From positions 116,758 through 180,757 of the forward strand of contig CALKIV010000026.1 in NCBI GenBank assembly GCA_937995835.1: a stretch of 64,000 bases of DNA, written 5' to 3'. This document shows, one piece after another, positions 57,133-64,000 of this stretch. Every line of letters begins with the position of its first letter. Positions within the stretch are counted from its first letter, which is position 1. This stretch comes from an uncultured Dysgonomonas sp. GTDB taxonomy: Bacteria > Bacteroidota > Bacteroidia > Bacteroidales > Dysgonomonadaceae. The notes beneath the pieces were generated by a model. It saw only the letters and a list, made by a program, of their open reading frames with translations, was not told the DNA's origin and did not search any database. The position numbers were made by a program, and so were the translations under genes.

Positions 57133-60100
57133 TTAAAACTTAAGTGAAAGTCCTATATTGAACGTTTTATTGATCGGATATTTATAGTTATCTATCGTCC
57201 ATCCTCCTTTATTCCTATCTGATTCATTTTGACCAGCTCCACCTGGACGTTCTGGATCCATATCTTTCAGGCTAGTGAATGTCAACAAGTTATAACCACT
57301 AAAATAAACTCTTAAATCTCTAAGTCCTACTCTGCTAATCAGTTTTCTTGGCAGTGTGTATCCTATTTCCAAAGTTTTCAATCTCAAGTAAGATGCATCT
57401 TGTATGGCACGTGTACCCTCTGCCACTGGCGAGCCTGTTACAGGATAATATCCTGATATCCATTCTGAAGATGGGTCGAACATATCGGCAGAAGGATCAA
57501 CAAGATGCCATCTATCCCAGAACTTGGTCATTGTTCCACCACCTCCAAAAGAGAGAGGCTCTGACAACATTTCTCCATATTGTACATATACATCTGAGGC
57601 TCCTTGAAAATTCATGCTCAAATCTATTCCTTTCCATTCTGCTCCTAGGTTAATTCCATAATTGAAGCGTGGCTTGCCAAAAGTAGCGATTGGATATTCA
57701 TCTTTGCCATCAATTACACCATCACCATTCCAGTCAACATAATAGTAATCACCTGGAACCACATTTCCGGGTCCTACATTTGCTGGGTGATTATATATTT
57801 GGTCATAATTTTGAAATTGACCACCATATTCTTTTCCCCACCATATATCCTTATATCTATTGCCATATCTGTTTCTCCAATTATCATAAGAGTTTCCTGC
57901 TTTCGAATCTACTTTTGTTCTCCATTGCTCACGAGTAGAAGACATCTGGAAGCCTACGTTATAAGAGACATCTCCTATCTTGTAACGATGGGTCAATACG
58001 AGCTCTAAACCAGAGGTCCTATCGCTATTCAAATTTTCCTGTGGCAATGACGCTCCCACTGTTCCGGGAATCAAAACATCTCGCAAAGCAGGTAAATTCT
58101 TTCTATCACGTTGGAAGTAATCGAACGAACCTCCAAATAAACCATTCCATGCGTTCCAGTCGATACCTAAGTCTAGAGTTTTAGATGTATACCATGTAAA
58201 ATCTGGGTTTAGCAAAGGCATAGGCACCAAACCCGGTTGCAATTCTTCTCCATATATCCACGGTTGTTTTTGATCAATTGAGAACCCCAATGTAGGAGGA
58301 TAGTTATTTGCTGCGCCATCATCACCTGTCTTACCATAAGACGCTCTAAGCTTGATGTTATCAATAAAGTTCAGATCCGTATTTCCTTTTATAAATGATT
58401 CTTCACTTACACGCCATCCTACTGATGCTGCCGGAAAGAAGCCCCAACGGCTACCTTTTGGGAATTTAGAAGAACCATCATAACGGAAGCTAAATTCTGC
58501 TAAATATTTTCCACTGTAATCATAGTTAAATTTACCAACCAAACCTTGGCCTGTACGTTCTCCTATACCATGCATAGAAGCTCTTTGACTACCTGACCCT
58601 GCGGAAAGATATTCCGAATTCAGTTTCAATTCACTGAATCCATAGAAACTATCCCAGCTAGAATATTCTTCTTCAAACAAAACCAAAGCTCCTACATTAT
58701 GTATTCCTGAAAAAGAACGCTTATAGTTGGCTGACAATTGCATTAGTGTTTTGTAATCAGGAAATGATTCACGCTGAACACTGGATGAAGGTGCATTTTT
58801 AGATGTCTTTACTTTATATTTATCTGCTTCAGAATCATATTCGTAAAGGCTATAGAATTTTTTATAATCAGTATTATCTGCATATTTAAAGTCATAGCTA
58901 TAGGATGCCTTAGCCGACAAGCCTTTTACCCATGGCAAATCATAGATAAGAGCCAGTTGCCCATTAAACACCTTGGTCAATCTTTTACGATATCCGGTGA
59001 TATCTGAATTAGTAACTGCCAGTGGGTGATCTCCAATCAGGTTTACTCCGTTTAGATACTCAGGATTACCATTTGCATAAATTTCTGCATCAGGTCTTTC
59101 TATCCATGCATTTTTATACACTGCCCAGATATCTGTGCGGGGCTCGTTCATTTCATCCAAATAGCCTCCTATCGAAACCATTGCTTTCAGATTATTGGTA
59201 ATCTTCAAATCCACATTCGAACGGAAATTCCAACGATCATAGTTCATATCTCCCGTTCTCAAAGCTCCATCTTGCTTCATATATCCCAGATTGAAAAAAT
59301 ATGAAACTTTTTCGGTTCCCCCATCTACTGTAAAGTTGTGCTGAGATTGTGGAGCTGTCTTTCTGAAAGTGGCATCCATCCAGTTCGTTGTCTGTTTCGT
59401 TCCATTAATATATGGATCCATATCCCCTTGCACAAACACAGGAGTTTGTCTATTCATATAGTTATTATTGAAGTCTCTCCACTGCTTTTCGTTTCGCAGA
59501 CTCATATACTGCAAGGCATCCACATTGTCAGGCACATAAAGAAACTGTTGCCATCCTTGATTGAACGAATAAGAGACATTGAATTGTCCTTTGCTAAAAT
59601 CTCCTCGCTTGGTGGTTACCAAAATAACACCATTGGATGAGCGCAACCCGTAAACCGCTGCCGAAGCATCCTTCAGCACTGATATACTTTCTATTTCGTT
59701 GGCATCCATTCGCCCAAGATAATCCTTATCGCGAGGTACTCCATCTATAATTATTAACGGTGTTCCATCCATTCCACGAATATCAATATCTGTTTCAAAA
59801 GCTCCGGGACGGCTACTCATTTGAGTGATACGTACACCAGGAAGCTTCCCGGTAAGCATGTTTACCACACTCTCGTTCTTTGTAACGGTCATTTCTTTGC
59901 TTGACACAGCTGAAACAGCACCTGTTAAAGTTGCCTTTTTCTGAGTACCATAACCCACAACGACCACAGCATCTAATTCTGTACTAGCTTCACGTAATAC
60001 AATATCAAGGGATGTTTTGTCTCCTATTGTAATTTCTTCACTAATATATCCTACATACGATATATTTAGTTTGCTACCTGCTGTGGTTTCGATGGAGAAT

Positions 60101-60321
60101 CGTCCATCGAGGTCAGAGATAGTTCCTGTCTTAGTCCCTTTAACCAATATAGTAGCTCCAATAATAGGCTCTCCTGTATTATCTGTTATGGTTCCTGTTA
60201 CAGTCTTATTCTGAGCGTATGTCAATATTGACATCATAAAAAAGGCAATAAGAAAGAACATCTGCCTAGGGGCAAAACGATTTTTCTTCAATGACTTCTG
60301 TTCTTGATTGTGTTTTTTCAT
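57133..60321 (-). CDS. SusC/RagA-family TonB-dependent transporter (PUL 3)
   Basis: 1062 residues. A basic N-terminus precedes the signal helix ('MFFLIAFFMMSILTYAQ'), then the carboxypeptidase-D-like domain (~38-120, 'VTGTITDNTGEPIIGATILV'), TonB-box-like 'LDAVVVVGYGTQKK', the plug ('VVNMLTGKLPGVRITQMSSRPGAFETDIDIRGMDG', 'PLIIIDGVP', 'VLKDASAAVYGLRSSNGVILVTTKRG') and a barrel ending 'KTFNIGLSLKF'. First gene of PUL 3. The heptad operator lies at 60611-60659, predicting a leader of about 280 nt, longer than that of PUL 2. Divergent from the second SARP-like regulator at 60822. Confidence 0.96.
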   Translation of the reverse strand: MKKHNQEQKSLKKNRFAPRQMFFLIAFFMMSILTYAQNKTVTGTITDNTGEPIIGATILVKGTKTGTISDLDGRFSIETTAGSKLNISYVGYISEEITIGDKTSLDIVLREASTELDAVVVVGYGTQKKATLTGAVSAVSSKEMTVTKNESVVNMLTGKLPGVRITQMSSRPGAFETDIDIRGMDGTPLIIIDGVPRDKDYLGRMDANEIESISVLKDASAAVYGLRSSNGVILVTTKRGDFSKGQFNVSYSFNQGWQQFLYVPDNVDALQYMSLRNEKQWRDFNNNYMNRQTPVFVQGDMDPYINGTKQTTNWMDATFRKTAPQSQHNFTVDGGTEKVSYFFNLGYMKQDGALRTGDMNYDRWNFRSNVDLKITNNLKAMVSIGGYLDEMNEPRTDIWAVYKNAWIERPDAEIYANGNPEYLNGVNLIGDHPLAVTNSDITGYRKRLTKVFNGQLALIYDLPWVKGLSAKASYSYDFKYADNTDYKKFYSLYEYDSEADKYKVKTSKNAPSSSVQRESFPDYKTLMQLSANYKRSFSGIHNVGALVLFEEEYSSWDSFYGFSELKLNSEYLSAGSGSQRASMHGIGERTGQGLVGKFNYDYSGKYLAEFSFRYDGSSKFPKGSRWGFFPAASVGWRVSEESFIKGNTDLNFIDNIKLRASYGKTGDDGAANNYPPTLGFSIDQKQPWIYGEELQPGLVPMPLLNPDFTWYTSKTLDLGIDWNAWNGLFGGSFDYFQRDRKNLPALRDVLIPGTVGASLPQENLNSDRTSGLELVLTHRYKIGDVSYNVGFQMSSTREQWRTKVDSKAGNSYDNWRNRYGNRYKDIWWGKEYGGQFQNYDQIYNHPANVGPGNVVPGDYYYVDWNGDGVIDGKDEYPIATFGKPRFNYGINLGAEWKGIDLSMNFQGASDVYVQYGEMLSEPLSFGGGGTMTKFWDRWHLVDPSADMFDPSSEWISGYYPVTGSPVAEGTRAIQDASYLRLKTLEIGYTLPRKLISRVGLRDLRVYFSGYNLLTFTSLKDMDPERPGGAGQNESDRNKGGWTIDNYKYPINKTFNIGLSLKF

Positions 60322-60610
60322 AGTTAAAATTATAAAAAAATATTTTGATTAATTACATCTACTAACTGAGACTTTATACAGTTAGCTACCTATCCAAATG
60401 CATATTACTTGTTCATTAATTTATCATGTTCTCATAGTTTTTTTTTGACTTTTACTTTTATCTCATTCAATCACTTTAAGTAGCTATCTGCGTTAGAATA
60501 TTATCAGTTTGGATGTTTCAAATATTAATTTTGTGATATTGCAATTCTGTAAAATATCACATAGCATGAATTCCAATTACACACTGACAAAGTAAGGACA
60601 GAAGCATTAA
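60322..60610. other. Long leader region upstream of the PUL 3 SusC gene
   Basis: 289 bp between the SusC ATG and the predicted transcription start. AT-rich, no convincing open frame, no recognisable riboswitch and no strong hairpin by eye. If the start near 60603 is right, this would be an unusually long untranslated leader. Confidence 0.5.
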
Positions 60611-60659
60611 CAAAGGAGCAAATATGGGCTTAATAGACGTATTAATATTTAATTAATGT
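60611..60659 (-). promoter_or_regulatory. Three-heptad operator/promoter of PUL 3
   Basis: Plus strand: CAAA (60611-60614), 15 nt, TTAATAG (60630-60636), 5 nt, TTAATAT (60642-60648), 4 nt, TTAATGT (60653-60659). On the minus strand the -7 core is TTTG but the preceding bases are CTCC instead of TAnn, so the basal promoter should be weak. Spacing equals the two sister sites. The divergent regulator promoter lies about 75 bp further on. Confidence 0.62.
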
Positions 60660-60711
60660 GTGATATTTTTTTATAATTTAAAGATGTATGGACTCTTTAT
60701 AGTTTTATTTA

Positions 60712-60740
60712 TTTGCAAAAGGAGTATTATTATATTTTTG
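60712..60740 (+). promoter_or_regulatory. Putative housekeeping-type promoter of the second SARP-like regulator
   Basis: TTTG (60712-60715), a 17-bp spacer and TATTTTTG (60733-60740) fit the Bacteroidota -33/-7 pattern (TTTG, about 19 bp, TAnnTTTG). The predicted start near 60747 gives a ~75-nt leader to ATG 60822, or ~12 nt to ATG 60759. No heptad site overlaps it, so the regulator is probably expressed constitutively. Confidence 0.6.
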
Positions 60741-60821
60741 TATATCTTAGTATAAGCTATGAAAACAGATACATTTTTTAAACAATATTACATATTCCAC
60801 AATGTGGTCTTCCTTATTTAT

Positions 60822-63377
60822 ATGAGAAAAATTTTACTCCCTCTACTATTCGTTTGTCTATCAATTACAGCTTCTGCATCCATAATAGATGACGATAGTT
60901 ATGGGCTATATATAAAATCTTTCCCGTTCAATGATAGTCAGAAGACATCACTGGTGTTGGAAAACAACGATTACTTCAAAATAAATAAAGACTTTTCGAT
61001 TTCCTTTGACATCAATGTTAGGCCTGAGAATGTTTTTGGTATTATTGGACGAATAATTTCAGACAAGGGTGACAATATTGATCTGGTATTCACAGTTGGA
61101 GATGATGATAAGCGCTATCCTATGCTTGTGGTTAATGAGTCTGTCCATATGATTCCATACGAAGTAACATTCAACAAATGGGCTAATGTAAAGATTGATC
61201 TTTTAAAAGATAAAAATGCGATCAATATAGTATACGACACTATAGAAGTGACATTCCCTTATAAAAAGCACTTTGACAGAGCTAAAATTTCTTTTGGTTT
61301 GTGTCCATTTCAGGGGTTTTCTTTATATGATATTGCATCCATCAATATAAGAAACATTAAGATTTTCGATCAGCAAAAGCTGATAAGAAAATGGACTTTA
61401 GAGCATCATAGAGAAAATCTAAGTGTGGACTCTATAAAACAAATACCGGCTATCTGTGAGAATGCAAAATGGCTTATCGATACGCATTCCACATGGGAAA
61501 AGATTTATCACAATGAAGGGAATGACTATTATCTAATTTCTTACAATCAGAAGGAGAATTTATTTTATTTTACCTCACCACAACATCCCAGAATAATAAA
61601 GTTTGATCCTGAAACAAGAGAAGTCAGCAATATAAACATCAGAGAAAACACTAGATCGACCAATGCCCCCAATCAACTGATATGTGACACTCTTAGGGAT
61701 GAACTCTTTACATACAATTTAGATGAAGGTAGAATTTCCAGACTATCAAAAGAGCTGATCTGGACAAATAATAGTCCAGCTACACTGGAGAATGGCTATT
61801 GGAACAACTCGGCTTGTTATCAGCCTGCTAAAAATACGATTATATCCTTTGGAGGTTACGGAGCTTACAAATTTTGCAATAAGCTTATACGCTTTAACAC
61901 CATTACACAAGAACGAAGAACATCGATATTGCAGAAAATACCTCCTCGTAGTTTCACATCTACAACCATTGTGGGAAATACCCTATACATTTTTGGAGGT
62001 CGGGGAAATAGTGCGGGAAGGCAAGAGCTTACTATTCATCATTACTATGACTTATATGCCGTGGACCTCATCACCGAACAGGTCAACAAACTATGGGAAA
62101 TTGAACAGATGGATACAGACTTCTTACCTAGTGAGAATATGGTCTATGATGCCTCCAAAGACTGCTTTTACGTTTTTACAACTAAGGGCGGAGGTACTCT
62201 TTTAAAAATACAAAAGGAATATCCTAATATTCAAGATGTGTCATTCCCTGTTGATAGAAATTTAACTTCGCATTACTTGTACATAAACCTCTATTTTTCC
62301 ACAAAAGCGAATAGATTTTATGCTACAATTAGTGAAACTCAGATAGACAAGTCTGTCCAATTCACCTTGTATTCACTTCCTTACCCTCCTACTGTTATAG
62401 CAACAAATAAAAATATCGCAAGGGAACAAGAAAGCTCTTCGCTGCTATTTTCCAATTATTCGGTTATTATAATTGCTACAATCACGATTTTGTTGCTTTG
62501 CATAGGTATATATTCAGTACGGAGAAAAAAGACAAAAGGACACAATACAACTAACAGTCAAACAGACAAATCAAAACACTCTGAAAATAAGGAAATGCTT
62601 CAAGCAATAGATTTAGACCTACCTGATGCAGAAACATACTCCTCGCCTTTTTCTTTCTTAGGTGGCTTCAAGATGCTAGACAAGGCTAACAATGACATTG
62701 CAGATCAATTTAGCCCCATGTTAAGAGATCTATTCATTATACTGATTTTGCACAAAGAAGATACCGAAAGAGGCATAGCAGACAAAAGGCTTATACAGTT
62801 TTTGTGGGCTGACAAAAGTGATAAAGCTGCCAAGAACAATCGCAACGTATATCTTAGCCGCCTGCGCACACTACTCGACAGTGTGGGTACTATCGATATA
62901 GTAAACAACGTAGGGTATTGGACCATTGTTTTGCAAGACTCCTTAGAGTGCGACTATCTAGAGTGCATGAAGTTGCTCAAGAACATCGATCTCAGCAACT
63001 CTTCAGATAAAGAAGGTGTAAATAAACTTCTCCAGATCTTAAATAAAGGGTCTCTATTGCCCAACACTGAAGAAGAATGGCTTGACCCATTTAAAAGTAA
63101 TTTTTCGAATCTTGTCATTGACTTCCTGACCGAGTTGGTCTATAGCAATCAATACATGCTTTCGGATAATCTGAAATTAAAAATAGCAGATATGCTTTTT
63201 ACTCACGACTATATAAATGAGGATGCACTATATATAAAATGCTCTGTACTATCTAACTCCGGTAAAAAAGGTATTGCAAAAGCTGTTTACGACAACTTCA
63301 ACAAAGAGTATCAAATCTTATTAGGTACTGATTACAGACTTACTTTCAATCAAGTTTTGGATAAAAAAAAGGCTTAA
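60822..63377 (+). CDS. Transmembrane SARP-like regulator, paralogue of 44600-47221
   Basis: 851 residues from ATG 60822, chosen because MRKILLPLLFVCLSITASA is a normal signal peptide; ATG 60759 would add 21 residues. Same order as its paralogue: LamG-like jellyroll (~30-190, 'FSISFDINVRPENVFGIIGRI', 'WANVKIDLLKD'), kelch-like propeller (~215-530, 'TIISFGGYGAYKF', 'TLYIFGGRGNSAGRQ', 'HHYYDLYAVDLITEQVNKLWEI'), one helix (~544-567, 'VIIIATITILLLCIGIYSV' then RRKKTKG), a linker, winged helix (~610-710, 'FLGGFKMLDKANNDIADQF', 'LIQFLWADKSDKAAKNNRNVYLSRLRTLLDSVG', 'GYWTIVL') and BTAD (~743-851, 'LLPNTEEEWLDPF', 'INEDALYIKCSVLSNSGKKGIAKAVYDNF'). Divergent from PUL 3, so the most likely target is the operator at 60611-60659. 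No phosphotransfer domain. Confidence 0.85.
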   Translation: MRKILLPLLFVCLSITASASIIDDDSYGLYIKSFPFNDSQKTSLVLENNDYFKINKDFSISFDINVRPENVFGIIGRIISDKGDNIDLVFTVGDDDKRYPMLVVNESVHMIPYEVTFNKWANVKIDLLKDKNAINIVYDTIEVTFPYKKHFDRAKISFGLCPFQGFSLYDIASINIRNIKIFDQQKLIRKWTLEHHRENLSVDSIKQIPAICENAKWLIDTHSTWEKIYHNEGNDYYLISYNQKENLFYFTSPQHPRIIKFDPETREVSNINIRENTRSTNAPNQLICDTLRDELFTYNLDEGRISRLSKELIWTNNSPATLENGYWNNSACYQPAKNTIISFGGYGAYKFCNKLIRFNTITQERRTSILQKIPPRSFTSTTIVGNTLYIFGGRGNSAGRQELTIHHYYDLYAVDLITEQVNKLWEIEQMDTDFLPSENMVYDASKDCFYVFTTKGGGTLLKIQKEYPNIQDVSFPVDRNLTSHYLYINLYFSTKANRFYATISETQIDKSVQFTLYSLPYPPTVIATNKNIAREQESSSLLFSNYSVIIIATITILLLCIGIYSVRRKKTKGHNTTNSQTDKSKHSENKEMLQAIDLDLPDAETYSSPFSFLGGFKMLDKANNDIADQFSPMLRDLFIILILHKEDTERGIADKRLIQFLWADKSDKAAKNNRNVYLSRLRTLLDSVGTIDIVNNVGYWTIVLQDSLECDYLECMKLLKNIDLSNSSDKEGVNKLLQILNKGSLLPNTEEEWLDPFKSNFSNLVIDFLTELVYSNQYMLSDNLKLKIADMLFTHDYINEDALYIKCSVLSNSGKKGIAKAVYDNFNKEYQILLGTDYRLTFNQVLDKKKA

Positions 63378-63410
63378 ATCCAACACCATGTATATAATTG
63401 ACATTCTTAT

Positions 63411-63449
63411 AATAAAAGCGATGGACTAGTTAAGTCCATCGCTTTTATT
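63411..63449. terminator. Bidirectional terminator between convergent genes
   Basis: A perfect 17-bp stem (63411-63427 with 63433-63449), 5-nt loop, A-rich on the left and T-rich on the right, between the regulator stop (63377) and the stop of the hypothetical gene (63468). Confidence 0.9.
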
Positions 63450-63467
63450 TATCATCTTACAAATGAA

Positions 63468-63989
63468 TTATTTATTGTACTTCTTGTATACCTCCTCTAC
63501 GAATTTATTATAACGTATAGCAAAATCATCTTTCGATTCGTTTGGTAACATTTTAAATGATCTGATTTCCTCTCGAATTTCATCATCGGTCGAAGAATAT
63601 GCAGATTTTGTCATCATAGGCATTGATTGAGTTTGTGGTATATTAGTAAGTTTCATTACGAGTCCTGTTTCATCTATTCTATCATACTCCAGTCGAAGAA
63701 GTTTTGCAAAGTCGGTGATATACGCAGCTGGAGAATGAATTCCCGAATTAACGAGTAAGCCGGTCTCTTCAATCACTTTAACTGGTTCTTGTCTAACTCC
63801 ATCTTTCATATTATAGAAGTTGTAATCTTCTACATGCATTGTTCCTCCTCTATACAGCTTGATCCTTACTCGTATTCTATTTTTAGCTGCATTATCTTTG
63901 TATGAAGTTGGATTCCACCACGTTGCATACATATCAACATTCAACTCTCGAGGAGAAGAATCAGGAATTATAGATTTTAATTCAGTCAT
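63468..63989 (-). CDS. Hypothetical protein, possibly truncated by the right edge
   Basis: 173 residues from ATG 63989; the frame stays open to base 64000, so the true start could be outside the window. The sequence opens MTELKSIIPDSSPRELNVD, then 'YATWWNPTSYKDNAAKNRIRVRIKLYRGGTMHVEDYNFYNMKDG', a beta-rich middle ('VNSGIHSPAAYITDFAKLLRLEYDRID'), and a charged, helical C-terminus ('IREEIRSFKMLPNESKDDFAIRYNKFVEEVYKKYNK'). No signal peptide, membrane helix or family motif was recognised. Similar short Bacteroidales proteins of unknown function exist in my recollection, but I cannot name one with confidence. Separated from the glycan locus by a terminator. Confidence 0.6.
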   Translation of the reverse strand: MTELKSIIPDSSPRELNVDMYATWWNPTSYKDNAAKNRIRVRIKLYRGGTMHVEDYNFYNMKDGVRQEPVKVIEETGLLVNSGIHSPAAYITDFAKLLRLEYDRIDETGLVMKLTNIPQTQSMPMMTKSAYSSTDDEIREEIRSFKMLPNESKDDFAIRYNKFVEEVYKKYNK

Positions 63990-64000
63990 ATTTGTATACA

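Noticed and set aside
1..64000. CRISPR arrays, tRNA/rRNA genes, insertion sequences, attachment sites
   Set aside because: No regular spaced repeats, cloverleaf-like segments, transposase genes or flanking target duplications were found by reading.

Overview
The window is a carbohydrate-foraging region of an AT-rich Bacteroidota genome. Evidence for this: three SusC/SusD pairs, a hybrid two-component regulator, many lipoproteins with a Cys just after the signal peptide, a type IX secretion (T9SS) C-terminal domain, TAnnTTTG promoter elements and almost no Shine-Dalgarno sites. A Bacteroidales member, possibly Dysgonomonadaceae-like, fits; the genus is a guess. No tRNA, rRNA, CRISPR array or insertion sequence was seen.

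Layout. (1) 1-566: 5' part of a GNAT acetyltransferase running off the left edge. (2) 749-15084, minus: PUL 1, read GH130 > MFS transporter > uncharacterised lipoprotein enzyme candidate > SusC > SusD > LamG lipoprotein > large T9SS-secreted paralogue of the enzyme candidate > outer-membrane barrel, ending in a strong terminator at 694-731. Its regulator, a full hybrid two-component system (HTCS), is divergent at 15351-19319. (3) 19389-27058: three GH3 genes, one minus and two plus; the middle one (22492-24490) is broken by an internal out-of-frame deletion. (4) 27194-29128: a Zn/Cd-type P1B ATPase. (5) 29198-44256, minus: PUL 2, read SusC > SusD > GH99/WbsX-like lipoprotein > two GH2 > GH71/99-like enzyme. 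(6) 44600-47221, minus: a membrane-anchored SARP-like regulator. (7) 47348-60321, minus: PUL 3, read SusC > SusD > DUF3823 lipoprotein > GH92 > DUF5703 protein > beta-helix protein > GH43. (8) 60822-63377, plus: a second SARP-like transmembrane regulator. (9) 63468 onward, minus: a hypothetical protein reaching the right edge.

The most interesting system is the pair of paralogous transmembrane regulators (periplasmic LamG-like plus kelch sensor, one membrane helix, cytoplasmic winged helix plus BTAD). Neither has kinase or receiver domains. Three gaps share a 49-bp cis-architecture: CAAA, 15 nt, heptad, 5 nt, TTAATAT, 4 nt, TTAATAT-like heptad. They lie upstream of the PUL 2 SusC (44417-44465), the PUL 3 SusC (60611-60659) and the minus-strand GH3 (22322-22370). 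Read on the minus strand, all three place direct heptads with 11/12-bp periodicity at the -35 region and TTTG at the -7 element of the downstream gene. Heptads on one face of the helix are what SARP/OmpR-type winged helices recognise, so I infer a one-component membrane-to-DNA signalling system controlling PUL 2, PUL 3 and a GH3. PUL 1, next to the HTCS, lacks this site.

How the parts would work together: SusC/SusD and surface lipoproteins capture and import glycan; GH43, GH92, GH2, GH3 and GH71/99-like enzymes trim it outside the cell or in the periplasm; in PUL 1 an MFS carrier and a GH130 phosphorylase could finish it in the cytoplasm. The glycan substrates cannot be named with confidence from sequence alone.
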